DNA of 64,000 nucleotides. It comes from GWE2-42-39 sp963662895. GTDB lineage: Bacteria > Bacteroidota > Bacteroidia > Bacteroidales > Prolixibacteraceae. Made by a program: the position numbers and the translations under genes. The first letter of the stretch is position 1. Every line of letters starts with the position of its first letter. Positions 1 to 9,056 of this stretch are shown here, piece by piece. A model generated the notes under the pieces. It had not been told where the DNA came from. It did no database searches and saw nothing but the letters and a program-made list of their open reading frames with translations. Location: the NCBI GenBank assembly GCA_963662895.1, contig OY759981.1:2790001-2854000 (forward strand), in the 5' to 3' direction.

Positions 1-114
1 AATTTCTCAGGAAGATCTGAAAAAAATCGTGTAAAAGGAACGATGAATAATGGAGGGATCCCCGTTTATATGCGCGCGTCCGGAGGAAATGTTAATGTAC
101 GGTTTGAGGATTAG
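1..114 (+). CDS. C-terminal end of a DUF4097-like beta-strand-repeat (adhesin-type) protein, 5' partial
   Basis: The window opens inside an open frame that runs from base 1 to a TAG stop at 112-114 (37 codons). The residues end in GIPVYMRASGGNVNVRFED, the glycine/serine-rich short beta-strand pattern typical of the last turns of DUF4097/DUF2807-type beta-helix proteins. These are usually exported or envelope-anchored in Bacteroidota. The start and most of the gene lie outside the window, so no localisation signal can be judged. The family assignment rests only on the tail and is moderate. Confidence 0.55.
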   Translation, partial: NFSGRSEKNRVKGTMNNGGIPVYMRASGGNVNVRFED

Positions 115-153
115 AAGGGAGGCAAGATAGGTGCGAGCGTAAAATTGGATTAG

Positions 154-291
154 TATTACAAAGCCACTTTAAGCTGGTGGATTTTTGCCCTTGCCGGAGT
201 ATTGGCTATGGGAATTGCTCTGCTAATAGTGAGTTGGCAAAGCTGGCGGGCAGCTACGAGGAATCCGGTAGAGGCGCTGAGGTATGAATAA
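154..291 (+). pseudogene. Remnant: C-terminal transmembrane end of an FtsX/MacB-type ABC transporter permease
   Basis: The frame from a TAG at 151-153 to TAA at 289-291 encodes one hydrophobic segment (LSWWIFALAGVLAMGIALLI) followed by SWQSWRAATRNPVEALRYE. That is the standard last membrane helix and tail of the large Bacteroidota FtsX-domain permeases (usually about 780-800 aa). Nothing upstream in this frame continues the protein; the adhesin-like gene ends only 40 bases before. I read it as the surviving 3' end of a deleted permease gene. The motif match is strong and the pseudogene status is clear from the missing body. Confidence 0.7.
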
Positions 292-344
292 ATCTAAATA
301 AATTATAAAGAACCCTGACAAATGATACAATTTCGAAAACAGCA

Positions 345-769
345 AACAATTACGCTGCATTAGGCTGGGTTATGGCCGATGAAATTCCGGGAGTAGAATA
401 TTTAATTATCATGTGTGCGGTGTAGTTGAAAATTTTCACCAGAAATCGCCAAGAAAAGTAATTCAGCCGTTGTTGATTATTAACGATTTGCACCGGAAAT
501 ACGATGTGGGTTTCATTTCGGTTGCTTTCAATCAACAGGCCGGAAGTACGGTTATGGCATCATTAAAAGATTTATGGAACAGGTTTTATCCATCCGACCC
601 GTTCAGATTTCATTACACCGATGATAACTACCAGCTTCAAATGAAAACCGACGAAAAACTGGCAGGACTTTTTTCTGTTTACACCGCATTATCGATATTG
701 CTGACGGTATCGTTTCAATCCTGGAAAGCAGCAACACAAAATCTGGTCGATGCATTAAGATATGAGTGA
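345..769 (+). pseudogene. Remnant of a second FtsX/MacB-type ABC transporter permease with an internal deletion
   Basis: The recognisable frame (clean from about 413 to TGA at 767-769) carries the periplasmic part of an FtsX-type permease: GVVENFHQKS, then a segment ending KTDEKLAGLFSVYTALSIL. It then jumps directly to LTVSFQSWKAATQNLVDALRYE, the extreme C-terminus. In intact relatives about 100 residues carrying three further membrane helices lie between these blocks, so they have been lost by an in-frame deletion. The 5' part (about 345-412) has further frame damage and the N-terminal membrane domain is absent. It follows another permease tail, so this was probably a run of paralogous permease genes that collapsed. 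Confidence 0.7.
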
Positions 770-924
770 AGTTTACGGTGAGTTGGCACCGGGTAATCAA
801 GTTTTTTCTCCTTTTCAATTTTAGTTAATCGCTTTACTCTTTCAATATTTATTAAAGGAATGTCCCTTATCAATACGAAATGACAAACTTTTTAGTTTAT
901 AGATGTAATAATTAACAATATTTT

Positions 925-932
925 TATATTTG
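925..932 (+). promoter_or_regulatory. Candidate Bacteroidota -7 promoter element (TATATTTG) at the sigma-factor gene
   Basis: TATATTTG matches the TAnnTTTG -7 consensus used by the primary sigma factor of Bacteroidota. It lies immediately before, and overlaps, the possible GTG start at 932, so transcription would begin around 937-941, close to the ATG at 938. No convincing -33 TTTG was found at the right spacing, which keeps confidence modest. If real, the sigma-factor mRNA would be leaderless or nearly so. Confidence 0.35.
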
Positions 933-937
933 TGTCT

Positions 938-1516
938 ATGCAAACCATTCGAGGTATATTGGAAAAGGATCTAATTGTTCGACTTAAAAATGGTGATCAA
1001 ACTGCTTTTGAACTGTTATTCCATTTTTATTACCCGGGATTGGTGATGTATGCCTCGCAGTTTACTGCTAATCTAACAGATGCCGAAGAGATTGTTCAGG
1101 ATTTTTTTGTTCGTTTCTGGGAGAAACATAGGCAGTTAGTCCCTTGCGATTCACTTAAAAACTATTTTTTTTCTGCTGTGAAAAACGGTAGTCTTGACTT
1201 TCTGAAACACCAGGAAATCGAAAAGAAGTATATCAATGAGATGATTGGATTGTCAAAGCATCATTTGGCTTATGACACTGATTTGTTTGTTAGCTCTGAA
1301 CTTCAGGAAAAGTTGAAGCAGGGGATTGACCTCCTTCCTGAAAAATGCAGGAAAATTTTTATGATGAGCAGGCTCCGGGGACTAAAGAATGAAGAAATCG
1401 CAACAGAATTGAATATTTCCAAACGGACAGTTGAGACTCAAATCAGCAAAGCCCTAAAGGTACTTCGTGTTGAGTTGAAAGACTATGTCGGATTATTATT
1501 CCTGCTGGGAATCTGA
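938..1516 (+). CDS. RNA polymerase sigma factor, ECF (sigma-70 family, Bacteroidetes-type)
   Basis: A 192-residue extracytoplasmic-function sigma factor. Region 2 is near residues 20-90 (NGDQTAFELLFHFYYPGL, then TDAEEIVQDFFVRFWEK, the core-binding and -10-recognition helices). Region 4 is near 130-185 (LPEKCRKIFMMSRLRG and NEEIATELNISKRTVETQIS, the helix-turn-helix for the -35 element). It is the usual first gene of a sigma/FecR/SusC/SusD set, and the anti-sigma gene follows 114 bases downstream. By family knowledge, the cognate SusC signals through its STN domain to FecR, which frees this sigma factor to transcribe susCD. I chose the ATG at 938; a GTG two codons earlier (932) is an alternative, but it overlaps the promoter-like TATATTTG. 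Confidence 0.92.
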   Translation: MQTIRGILEKDLIVRLKNGDQTAFELLFHFYYPGLVMYASQFTANLTDAEEIVQDFFVRFWEKHRQLVPCDSLKNYFFSAVKNGSLDFLKHQEIEKKYINEMIGLSKHHLAYDTDLFVSSELQEKLKQGIDLLPEKCRKIFMMSRLRGLKNEEIATELNISKRTVETQISKALKVLRVELKDYVGLLFLLGI

Positions 1517-1630
1517 CAAAATTTCTTACCATTAACAGATCATTTATTTTTCCTCAACTTACGTACGTGCATTTGTCGTTTCAGTCGTATTTAGTGTAGA
1601 TTCAGAGAAAATAACTGATGAGCTAAAGAA

Positions 1631-2611
1631 ATGACAAAGAATCTTCAAAAAGCACAGCAATACGAAAAGTTTATTGCAACCCGGAAGGATCAGAATATTG
1701 AGGCACAAATTGCGGAAGCAGAACAGATTGTTCATGCAATTGAAATAATTGATAGCCGGAAAGCATTTATACAAGTGCAAAAACGGATCCAAAAACAGAA
1801 AGATCATATGCGGCTTTTGAATATTCTTACCCAGCTCGCAGCTATCCTTTTTGTCCCATTACTTGTTATTTCCATCTGTTTTTTTTACAAATTAAATGTC
1901 CAATCCACAACTGAGCAATTTGCTATGCAGCAAATCTCCAACCCTTCAGGAGTACGTTCGAAAATTGTTTTACCTGATGGATCTAAAGTTTGGTTGAATG
2001 CAGAGAGCACCATTAGTTATAAGGTTCCTTTTGATTTCAAAAGCCGGAATGTTAAACTGACTGGCGAGGCATTCATTGAAGTCAAAAAAGACGGGCAAAG
2101 GCCATTTCAGGTGGAATCAGGAAAAGTGAAGGTAACTGTCCTGGGTACCCGTTTTAACTGCAAAGCATTTCCTGAAGATACGGTGATCGAGGTTGTCTTA
2201 GCTGAGGGTAAAGTAAAATTGAATTTAACCGGATCCCAAACAGGAAAAGGAATTATTCTGAAACCTGGAGGAAGGGCTGTGATTAATAAAATGACCAACC
2301 AAACCAACATCTCGACCGGAAACATAGAAAAATATATTGGCTGGCACGAGGGCAAACTGATTTTTGACGAATGTCCTTTGTCTGAGGTAGCCCGGAGGCT
2401 TGAGCGTTGGTTTGGAATTGAGGTAATTATTGCCGATCCCAAAATATATGATTGTCAGATTTCAACAACTTTTGAAAATGAATCATTGCATCAGATTTTA
2501 GCCTTGCTGGAATTAGCTTCACCTATTAAAACCAAACTGATTCCTGCTATGTTTGGAAAAGCAAACCAAACCGAAAGCAAGGAAAAAGTGATTATAACCA
2601 GTAAATATTAA
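1631..2611 (+). CDS. FecR family anti-sigma factor
   Basis: A 326-residue inner-membrane regulator that holds the upstream ECF sigma factor inactive until the TonB-linked receptor signals. The cytoplasmic N-terminus (about 1-60) is charged and helical. One membrane segment spans about residues 63-83 (ending PLLVISICFFYKL). The periplasmic FecR domain follows (VRSKIVLPDGSKVWLNAEST and GEAFIEVKKDGQRPFQV), then a C-terminal DUF4974-like domain (about 235-315, LIFDECPLSEVARRLERWFG) that contacts the SusC STN domain. The position between sigma factor and SusC is diagnostic. The 114-base gap before it holds no separate gene. Confidence 0.93.
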   Translation: MTKNLQKAQQYEKFIATRKDQNIEAQIAEAEQIVHAIEIIDSRKAFIQVQKRIQKQKDHMRLLNILTQLAAILFVPLLVISICFFYKLNVQSTTEQFAMQQISNPSGVRSKIVLPDGSKVWLNAESTISYKVPFDFKSRNVKLTGEAFIEVKKDGQRPFQVESGKVKVTVLGTRFNCKAFPEDTVIEVVLAEGKVKLNLTGSQTGKGIILKPGGRAVINKMTNQTNISTGNIEKYIGWHEGKLIFDECPLSEVARRLERWFGIEVIIADPKIYDCQISTTFENESLHQILALLELASPIKTKLIPAMFGKANQTESKEKVIITSKY

Positions 2612-2725
2612 AAATATGCCTATGAAAAGTTAAAATCATGAAACAAAAAAGGAAGTGCGCCAACACCTCCTTTTAGATTGCTCAGAAGAGCAGAATAAAT
2701 TTTAATAAATTAAACATCCAAATTT

Positions 2726-5700
2726 ATGAAAAAAAAGACGAATTTATTGTGTTCGGTCTTTCCCGGACATAGAAAAACTTTTAGGACTATGCGAATTTCT
2801 CTATTTCTTGTTTTAATCAGTACACTGCAAATATTGGCAGGAAACGGCTACTCGCAATCCAGATCCACCCGGCTGACCTTGGATATGAAAAATGTCACGA
2901 TTAAAGATGTGCTTTTCCAGATTGAAAAACAGAGTGATTTTTATTTTCTTTATGATAGCAAATTGATCGATGTCCACAAAACAGTGGATATGGTTGTTCA
3001 AGATGAGCAGGTTGATGTGATACTGAACAAATTATTTGGACAAGGCAAAGTAAATGCTGTTATCAAAGACAGACATATCATTCTTACACCTGCACAAGGA
3101 CTTATCATTCAGCAGGTATCGGGTAAGGTGACCGATGCCCTGGGCATTCCTCTCCTCGGAGTAACGGTTGTAGTAAAAGGAACGATCCATGGAACTATTA
3201 CTGATAATAGTGGAAATTACTCTTTAACCGATGTTCCCGACAATGCTGTTCTGGTGTTTTCTTTTGTTGGAATGAAAACACTGGAGGTAGCCGTAAATGG
3301 GAGGACCAATATCAATGTTAAAATGGAGGAAGGAGAAATCAAGGTGGACGAAGTGGTTGTAATTGGTTATGGTACACAACGGAGAGAAGCTGTAACAGGT
3401 TCAGTCGCTTCAATGCCTGGAGACGTGTTGCGCGATGTGGCATCGTCTAATATTACCCAGGCCTTGCAAGGACGGGTATCCGGGGTGGAGATGTCGCAAA
3501 CCTCAACCAAGCCGGGTGCCACCATGCAAATCCGTATTCGCGGTACGCGTTCGTTGAATGCCAGCAACGATCCGCTGGTAGTACTGGACGGTATCCCCTT
3601 TGCCGGGTCTATTAGCGACATCAACCCCAACGACATCAACAGCATTGATATACTGAAGGATGCCTCGGCAACCGCTATCTATGGCTCGCGCGGCGCCAAC
3701 GGCGTTATATTGATAACAACCAACAAAGGGAAAAGGGGACAAAAAGCACAGGTAACTTACAATGGTTATTATGGCTTGAAAAGTGTTTTTGCCGAATATC
3801 CTATGATGGACGGGCCGGAATTTGTTGCTCTCCGGGCAGCAGCCGGTCAGTACACGAACGGGGGGGACGAATCCGATGATGTAAATACCGATTGGCAAGA
3901 TTTGTTTTACAGAACCGGTATGGTAACAAGCCACGACGTAGTCGTTTCTGGTGGCACCAATCAGGGCAACTATAACTTTGGTGTGGGCTACTACCGCGAT
4001 GAAGCTGTACTGCCTGAGCAGGACTACAGTCGTTTTTCGATGCGCGGGACTCTTGACCAGGGAATAGGCGAATTTTTCCGCTTCGGCTTCACCACAAATA
4101 ACAATTTTTCTATTACTAACGGTAGTAACCTGGGGCTGTACGGTGTCTTAAGCAGTTCGCCTATTGCCAACCCGTATAAAGATGATGGAACGTTGAAAAG
4201 AACTATAAAGATGCCGTTAGATGAAAATTGGGTGTATACAAAAGAAACGATAGAAAATCTGGGCGATAAATGGCAAGATCAAACCAAGACATATGGCTCC
4301 TACAATACTCTGTACAGCGAGGTGAAAATTCCTGGAGTAGAGGGCTTAAAGTATCGCCTCAACATTGGCTTGAATTTTCGTACGAGTAACAGTGGCAGCT
4401 ACACAGGAGAGGGAGTATTCAGTGCCACGGAAACGACCGAATCGACTGCTTCTATCCGTAATTCGCTTACCACCAACTGGGTAATTGAAAACCTGCTGAC
4501 CTACGACCGTACCTTTGCCGAAAAGCACCGGGTGAATGTAGTAGCTTTGTATTCTGCCGAGCAAACCAAATACAACAGTTCCTACGTTTCTGTAAAAGAT
4601 ATTCCAACCGACCAATTCCAATACTTCAATTTGGGGCATGCAACCGGTGATATTACTATTGATCCTGGTTCTGATTTCCAGGATTATTATAAGAGCGGCC
4701 TGATGTCGTGGATGGGACGGGTAATGTACTCATACGATGATCGCTATATGCTGACTGTTGCCCTTCGCTCCGATGGCTCTTCAAGGCTGGCCAGGGGACA
4801 TAGATGGCATACCTATCCGGCCGTATCGGCCGGATGGAACATCAAAAAAGAATCGTTTATGCAAAATATTACCGCAATTGATATGTTGAAGTTGCGTATG
4901 GGCTATGGAGAAACCTCCAACCAGGCTGTTGACCCTTACAAGACACTTGGACTTTTAGACACCAGACCTTACAACTTTGGCGATGATGAATATTCTGTGG
5001 GGTACTATGTATCCGAGTTGTCTAATTCTGATTTGGGTTGGGAATACTCCAGCACATGGAACTACGGCTTGGACTTCGCCGTTCTGAATAATCGCCTGTC
5101 CGGTACCATGGAGTACTATATACAGAACACCAAAGATGTTCTTCTGAGTGTTAGTCTCCCCAGTACGTCGGGCGTAAGCAGTTACATGGCAAATATAGGG
5201 GAAACCCAAAACAAAGGTATTGAACTATCGCTCAACGGCGTAATATTAGACGACCTTAACGGCTGGACATGGGAAGCCGGCGTCAACCTGTATGTCAACC
5301 ATAACAAGCTGAAAGCACTTGCTTCGGGACAAGAGAGGGACGAAGCCAACTGGTGGTTTGTAGGCCATCCCATTGATGTAATCTTCGACTATGAGAAAAT
5401 AGGACTCTGGCAGGAAGATGATGAATACCTGGAAACCTATGAGCCGGGGGGGAATGTAGGTATGGTTAAAGTGAAGTATACCGGCGATTATAATACTGAT
5501 GGTTCGCCCACAAGGAAAATTGACACCGACGACCGGCAGATCATTAGTGTAGAACCCGATTTTCAGGGTGGCTTCAGCACCCGTATAGCATATAAAGGAT
5601 TTGACCTTAGCGCTGTCGGCTCTTTTAAACGTGGTGGTATTATCAACAGTACCCTCTATGGATCGTCAGGCTACCTCAATTTGATGAGCGGACGCAGGGA

Positions 5701-6100
5701 GAACGTAAAGGTGGACTACTGGACAGAAGAGAATACTGGTGCCAGGTATCCAAAGCCAGGAGGTAAAGCAGACGGCGACAATCCAAAGTATGGCAGTACC
5801 CTGGGGTACTTCGATGCATCGTACCTGAAGATACGCACCATAACACTTGGTTATAATTTCGGGCGCAGCAACTGGATGAGAGACTTCGGTATTGACAAAC
5901 TCCGGTTTTACGTCACTGTACAGAACCCATTTGTGATATTCTCGCCTTATAAAAGAGAATCAGGTATGGACCCTGAAACCAATTCATACGGAGACGAAAA
6001 TCAGGCAGTAACTACTTCTTTTCAGGAACGTTTGCTAATTGTAGGTACTAACACTCCTTCAACACGTAACTACTTGTTTGGTATTAATTTGACATTCTAA
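2726..6100 (+). CDS. SusC/RagA family TonB-linked outer membrane protein with STN signalling domain
   Basis: A 1124-residue TonB-dependent outer-membrane transporter. Order: a long N-terminus with the signal peptide at about residues 22-45; an STN (secretin/TonB N-terminal) domain at about 50-118 (KNVTIKDVLFQIEKQSDFYF), which talks to FecR; a carboxypeptidase-regulatory-like domain at about 130-205 (GKVTDALGIPLLGVTVVVKG); a TonB-box/plug region (EVVVIGYGTQRREAVTGSV, IRIRGTRSLNASNDPLVVLDG, YGSRGANGVI); then the 22-strand barrel ending in aromatic NYLFGINLTF. It imports an oligomer captured by the SusD lipoprotein starting 12 bases downstream. No enzyme genes accompany the pair, so the substrate cannot be guessed. 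The first ATG gives a positively charged lead before the hydrophobic core; an internal start at MRISLFLV is also possible. Confidence 0.95.
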   Translation: MKKKTNLLCSVFPGHRKTFRTMRISLFLVLISTLQILAGNGYSQSRSTRLTLDMKNVTIKDVLFQIEKQSDFYFLYDSKLIDVHKTVDMVVQDEQVDVILNKLFGQGKVNAVIKDRHIILTPAQGLIIQQVSGKVTDALGIPLLGVTVVVKGTIHGTITDNSGNYSLTDVPDNAVLVFSFVGMKTLEVAVNGRTNINVKMEEGEIKVDEVVVIGYGTQRREAVTGSVASMPGDVLRDVASSNITQALQGRVSGVEMSQTSTKPGATMQIRIRGTRSLNASNDPLVVLDGIPFAGSISDINPNDINSIDILKDASATAIYGSRGANGVILITTNKGKRGQKAQVTYNGYYGLKSVFAEYPMMDGPEFVALRAAAGQYTNGGDESDDVNTDWQDLFYRTGMVTSHDVVVSGGTNQGNYNFGVGYYRDEAVLPEQDYSRFSMRGTLDQGIGEFFRFGFTTNNNFSITNGSNLGLYGVLSSSPIANPYKDDGTLKRTIKMPLDENWVYTKETIENLGDKWQDQTKTYGSYNTLYSEVKIPGVEGLKYRLNIGLNFRTSNSGSYTGEGVFSATETTESTASIRNSLTTNWVIENLLTYDRTFAEKHRVNVVALYSAEQTKYNSSYVSVKDIPTDQFQYFNLGHATGDITIDPGSDFQDYYKSGLMSWMGRVMYSYDDRYMLTVALRSDGSSRLARGHRWHTYPAVSAGWNIKKESFMQNITAIDMLKLRMGYGETSNQAVDPYKTLGLLDTRPYNFGDDEYSVGYYVSELSNSDLGWEYSSTWNYGLDFAVLNNRLSGTMEYYIQNTKDVLLSVSLPSTSGVSSYMANIGETQNKGIELSLNGVILDDLNGWTWEAGVNLYVNHNKLKALASGQERDEANWWFVGHPIDVIFDYEKIGLWQEDDEYLETYEPGGNVGMVKVKYTGDYNTDGSPTRKIDTDDRQIISVEPDFQGGFSTRIAYKGFDLSAVGSFKRGGIINSTLYGSSGYLNLMSGRRENVKVDYWTEENTGARYPKPGGKADGDNPKYGSTLGYFDASYLKIRTITLGYNFGRSNWMRDFGIDKLRFYVTVQNPFVIFSPYKRESGMDPETNSYGDENQAVTTSFQERLLIVGTNTPSTRNYLFGINLTF

Positions 6101-6112
6101 AAAAAGATAATA

Positions 6113-8062
6113 ATGAAACGTACACATATAAAAACTTTAATAGGAATAGCTGTGATAACATTGTTCCTGGTTGCATGCTCTGATATTTTGGACGAAACGC
6201 CGCGCAGTATATATACACCTGATTATTTCAAAACAGAAAATGGTGTTATGGGAGGATTAACGTCGATGTACGCCCACCTGCGCTACATTTACGGACAAGC
6301 CTACTACTATAATACTTGTCTCACCGGCACCGATGAAGCCACATACGCTCAGAGTGCAGATAAAAACTTTAAGGACATGGACTGTTCAGGTGTGGGGGCT
6401 ATTACTGCCTCCAGCAGTCGTACCGATGTATTGTGGTCAACTGCATTCCCTAATATCAACAACGCCAGTGGTATTATTGAAAATGCTGTCGTGCTGGGTA
6501 TGTCGGAAGCGCTGATTGCCGAAGCCAGATTCTTCCGTGCGTTCGACTACTTTTTGCTGGTACAAACGTTCGGTGGGGTGCCTTTGGATTTGGGCTCAGG
6601 GGTACTGGCGTTCAACCTGGATCCTGTGAGAGTTTCTGTGCGCAACACCGTACCGGAAGTCTACACCCAGGCCATATTCCCGGACCTGTTGACAGCGATA
6701 GAGGATTTGCCGGAGACCGGACGTGTAACCGGTGGCGTAACCAAAACGGCGGCACGCTTTTTCTTGGCAAAAGCTTACCTGACATACGGATGGTGGCTCG
6801 AAAACCCAGATAATATTGCTACTTATCCGGAGTGTGAGCGGATCGACCCAGACGGACATGATGCTACCTGGTATTTTCAGCAGGCATACGACGAGGCAAC
6901 AACTGCCATTGATAACCCGGGGCCCTTTGGTTTACAGGGAACATATTATGACATTAACCTGGCTCAAAACGACCGTAACAATGAAATTTTGCTGTATGCC
7001 GACCACACGGAGTCAAGCGAATACTATAACGGAGGCAGCTTTACTTATGGCAGTGGCGGTGCCCCGGATAATTTTGCCGTTTGGATGATGACATGGAACT
7101 ATACAGTTATTAGAAGTGCTACGGATGAGACATGGAGTAGTGTGGTAAGTTCAGTTCAGCGTGAAGCAGAACAACATCTTGGTCGTCCGTGGACACGTAT
7201 GTGCCCTACTATCGGCGTAATTGAAAACACCTTTGCCGACAAAACAAATGATTCCCGGTACGATGGTACTTTTACAACCGTTTACCGTGGCAATTGGGAT
7301 AAAGGTGACGTTACAAATGAGTATTTGTATAATGCAAACAATGTGCTGGTTTATCCGGGGGATGCAATACTGTCTTTCCTGGACGAAGAACCGGCGACGG
7401 ATATTGATTACCCTGATTCGCAGGGTAAAAGTAATATTGGTGCAGGTGTATTGTCAGGAAGGGGCGATTTTGTAATATCGCCGCGCGGCATAAGCAGGAT
7501 CGTATATCCGGGGCTTTGGAAACTTGGTGTCTACCGCACCGACAATGGAGACGGACTCGGGCAGCCAAATGCCGGCAGTACCCGTCCTTTTAACATTGCC
7601 AAATTTTCGGAGTTTTACTTTATTGCAGCCGAAGCGGCTGTGAAAGGTGCCACCACGACAGGTGGTAAAAGCGCCAGAGAATTAATTAATGTTATTCGTG
7701 CACGTGCCGGTGTCTGGCGCTGGGACAACAATGGAAATATCGCCAAAGAGGAAGACCATAGTGCTGAGATGATTGCTGCCACGCCCACTGAGATTACCAT
7801 TGACTATATTCTTGCCGAGCGTTCGCGCGAATACTACGGCGAAGGCTATCGCTGGTTAGATTTGGTACGTACACAAAAATGGGCAGACTTCGCTGGCTCT
7901 TACGAAATTTGCGGAAGTTCGTATGGAGACCATACACCTGTAACGGTAACGCGCACAATTGAAGATTATTTTTATCTGCGCCCCATTCCGTCTGGCCAGC
8001 TTGATGGTTTGGAGATGACCGATGCAGAAAAAGATGCCTATCAAAACCCTGGATATGATTAG
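6113..8062 (+). CDS. RagB/SusD family nutrient-binding outer membrane lipoprotein
   Basis: A 649-residue surface lipoprotein that acts as the lid and ligand-binding partner of the SusC at 2726-6100. The lipobox LVAC places the lipidated cysteine at about residue 22, followed by SDILDETPRS, a typical SusD start. The TPR-like helical core (AEARFFRAFDYFLLVQTFGGVP) and the C-terminal SusD block (ARELINVIRARAG, then LAERSREYYGEGYRWLDLVR) are both present. It starts 12 bases after the SusC stop, so the two are co-transcribed, and a hairpin terminator follows its stop. Nothing points to a particular glycan. Confidence 0.95.
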   Translation: MKRTHIKTLIGIAVITLFLVACSDILDETPRSIYTPDYFKTENGVMGGLTSMYAHLRYIYGQAYYYNTCLTGTDEATYAQSADKNFKDMDCSGVGAITASSSRTDVLWSTAFPNINNASGIIENAVVLGMSEALIAEARFFRAFDYFLLVQTFGGVPLDLGSGVLAFNLDPVRVSVRNTVPEVYTQAIFPDLLTAIEDLPETGRVTGGVTKTAARFFLAKAYLTYGWWLENPDNIATYPECERIDPDGHDATWYFQQAYDEATTAIDNPGPFGLQGTYYDINLAQNDRNNEILLYADHTESSEYYNGGSFTYGSGGAPDNFAVWMMTWNYTVIRSATDETWSSVVSSVQREAEQHLGRPWTRMCPTIGVIENTFADKTNDSRYDGTFTTVYRGNWDKGDVTNEYLYNANNVLVYPGDAILSFLDEEPATDIDYPDSQGKSNIGAGVLSGRGDFVISPRGISRIVYPGLWKLGVYRTDNGDGLGQPNAGSTRPFNIAKFSEFYFIAAEAAVKGATTTGGKSARELINVIRARAGVWRWDNNGNIAKEEDHSAEMIAATPTEITIDYILAERSREYYGEGYRWLDLVRTQKWADFAGSYEICGSSYGDHTPVTVTRTIEDYFYLRPIPSGQLDGLEMTDAEKDAYQNPGYD

Positions 8063-8085
8063 TCTGATGAATTATGATTAAATAG

Positions 8086-8120
8086 ATTGGTTGCCCAAAA
8101 TTGGGTAACCAATTTTTTAT
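8086..8120 (+). terminator. Rho-independent terminator after the first SusCD pair
   Basis: An inverted repeat (ATTGGTT and CCCA pairing with TGGG and AACCAAT, small mismatches, A-rich loop) is followed directly by TTTTTT. It starts 24 bases after the SusD stop and ends the sigma/FecR/SusC/SusD transcription unit. Confidence 0.75.
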
Positions 8121-8187
8121 TTTATTAGGCATTATTTAGAATGAAAAGTTATAACTTGAAAATTTCTCTGTTAATAAATTAAAATGA

Positions 8188-8968
8188 TTATCCGTTGTTT
8201 TGCCTAAATTGATTTTTGTATGAGACTGATGCAATCATCAACCTGTCAAAAAGATCCTCTCCAAAGTATCTCCTGTTGAATTTGTAGCAAAACTCATTGA
8301 GATAGTTTTGAAGGTATTCCGGTTTTATATCATGAAAAATATCCAGTAACATTCGTTTTGCGTTACTAATTGCAATATGAACCCAGGGTAATGTTTTGCC
8401 AATCTCATCTTTGGGGATTACTTGGGGACGGTGTTCTTTTACAATATCTTTCAGTTTGACGTGACGTTGAATTATCCGAGTCTATGGTCGATTGCTCAGT
8501 CACATTTTCTTCCACTAATGGCGTTATTGTTTTTGATCTCAAGTCGTTTATAACGATCATTTTGATATGCCCAACTTGTCGGGGCTTTCCGTTTTTAGTC
8601 GTCTCTCCTTCAACAGGCTGACTTTCTGCCATGACAAGAACTTTACTCTTTTTCTGGCTTCCACGGCCTCTTTTCAAAGGTTTGTTTTTGTCCTGGTCTG
8701 GAGTTTCTGTAGAAAAGAATCCTTCATCTAATTCGATTACTCCTGATAGTGGGTACTGTTCATCGCGCTTGCCCATTACTGACCGCAGTTTATGGAGCAT
8801 CCCCCAAATAGGTTCATAACGTTTATGTCCCAACTGGCGTTGAAGTTCTGATGCTGAAAAGCTTTTCTTAGTCGAGGTTAACAAATGAATAGCTATAAAC
8901 CAATACCGGATAATCATATTAAAAAGTCTTACGATTTTGCGGTAAGGATTGTGAAAATGTAACAACAC
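8188..8968 (-). pseudogene. Broken IS1595-family (ISXO2-like) transposase remnant
   Basis: On the minus strand a transposase reads in two frames. The first part (8968 down to about 8460) contains WFIAIHLLTSTKKSFSASEL, the helical domain, and IELDEGFF with the first catalytic Asp. A frameshift near 8455-8465, most simply a 2-base loss, moves the rest into another frame. That part runs to TAA at 8188-8190 and has LPWVHIAISNAKRMLLDIF and YLQNYLNEFCYKFNRR, the conserved IS1595 C-terminus. The N-terminal zinc-ribbon module is missing: the protein starts with unrelated residues before WFIAIHLL. It is therefore doubly inactivated, by 5' truncation and by frameshift. I found no terminal inverted repeats or target duplication. 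Confidence 0.8.
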
Positions 8969-9056
8969 TTATCATCTGAAAAGAAAGAGTACATTCACAG
9001 TAAGCAAATATTGAGAAGTGGAACTTCATTGTTGAATCCAGATTTACAGTGGGATA

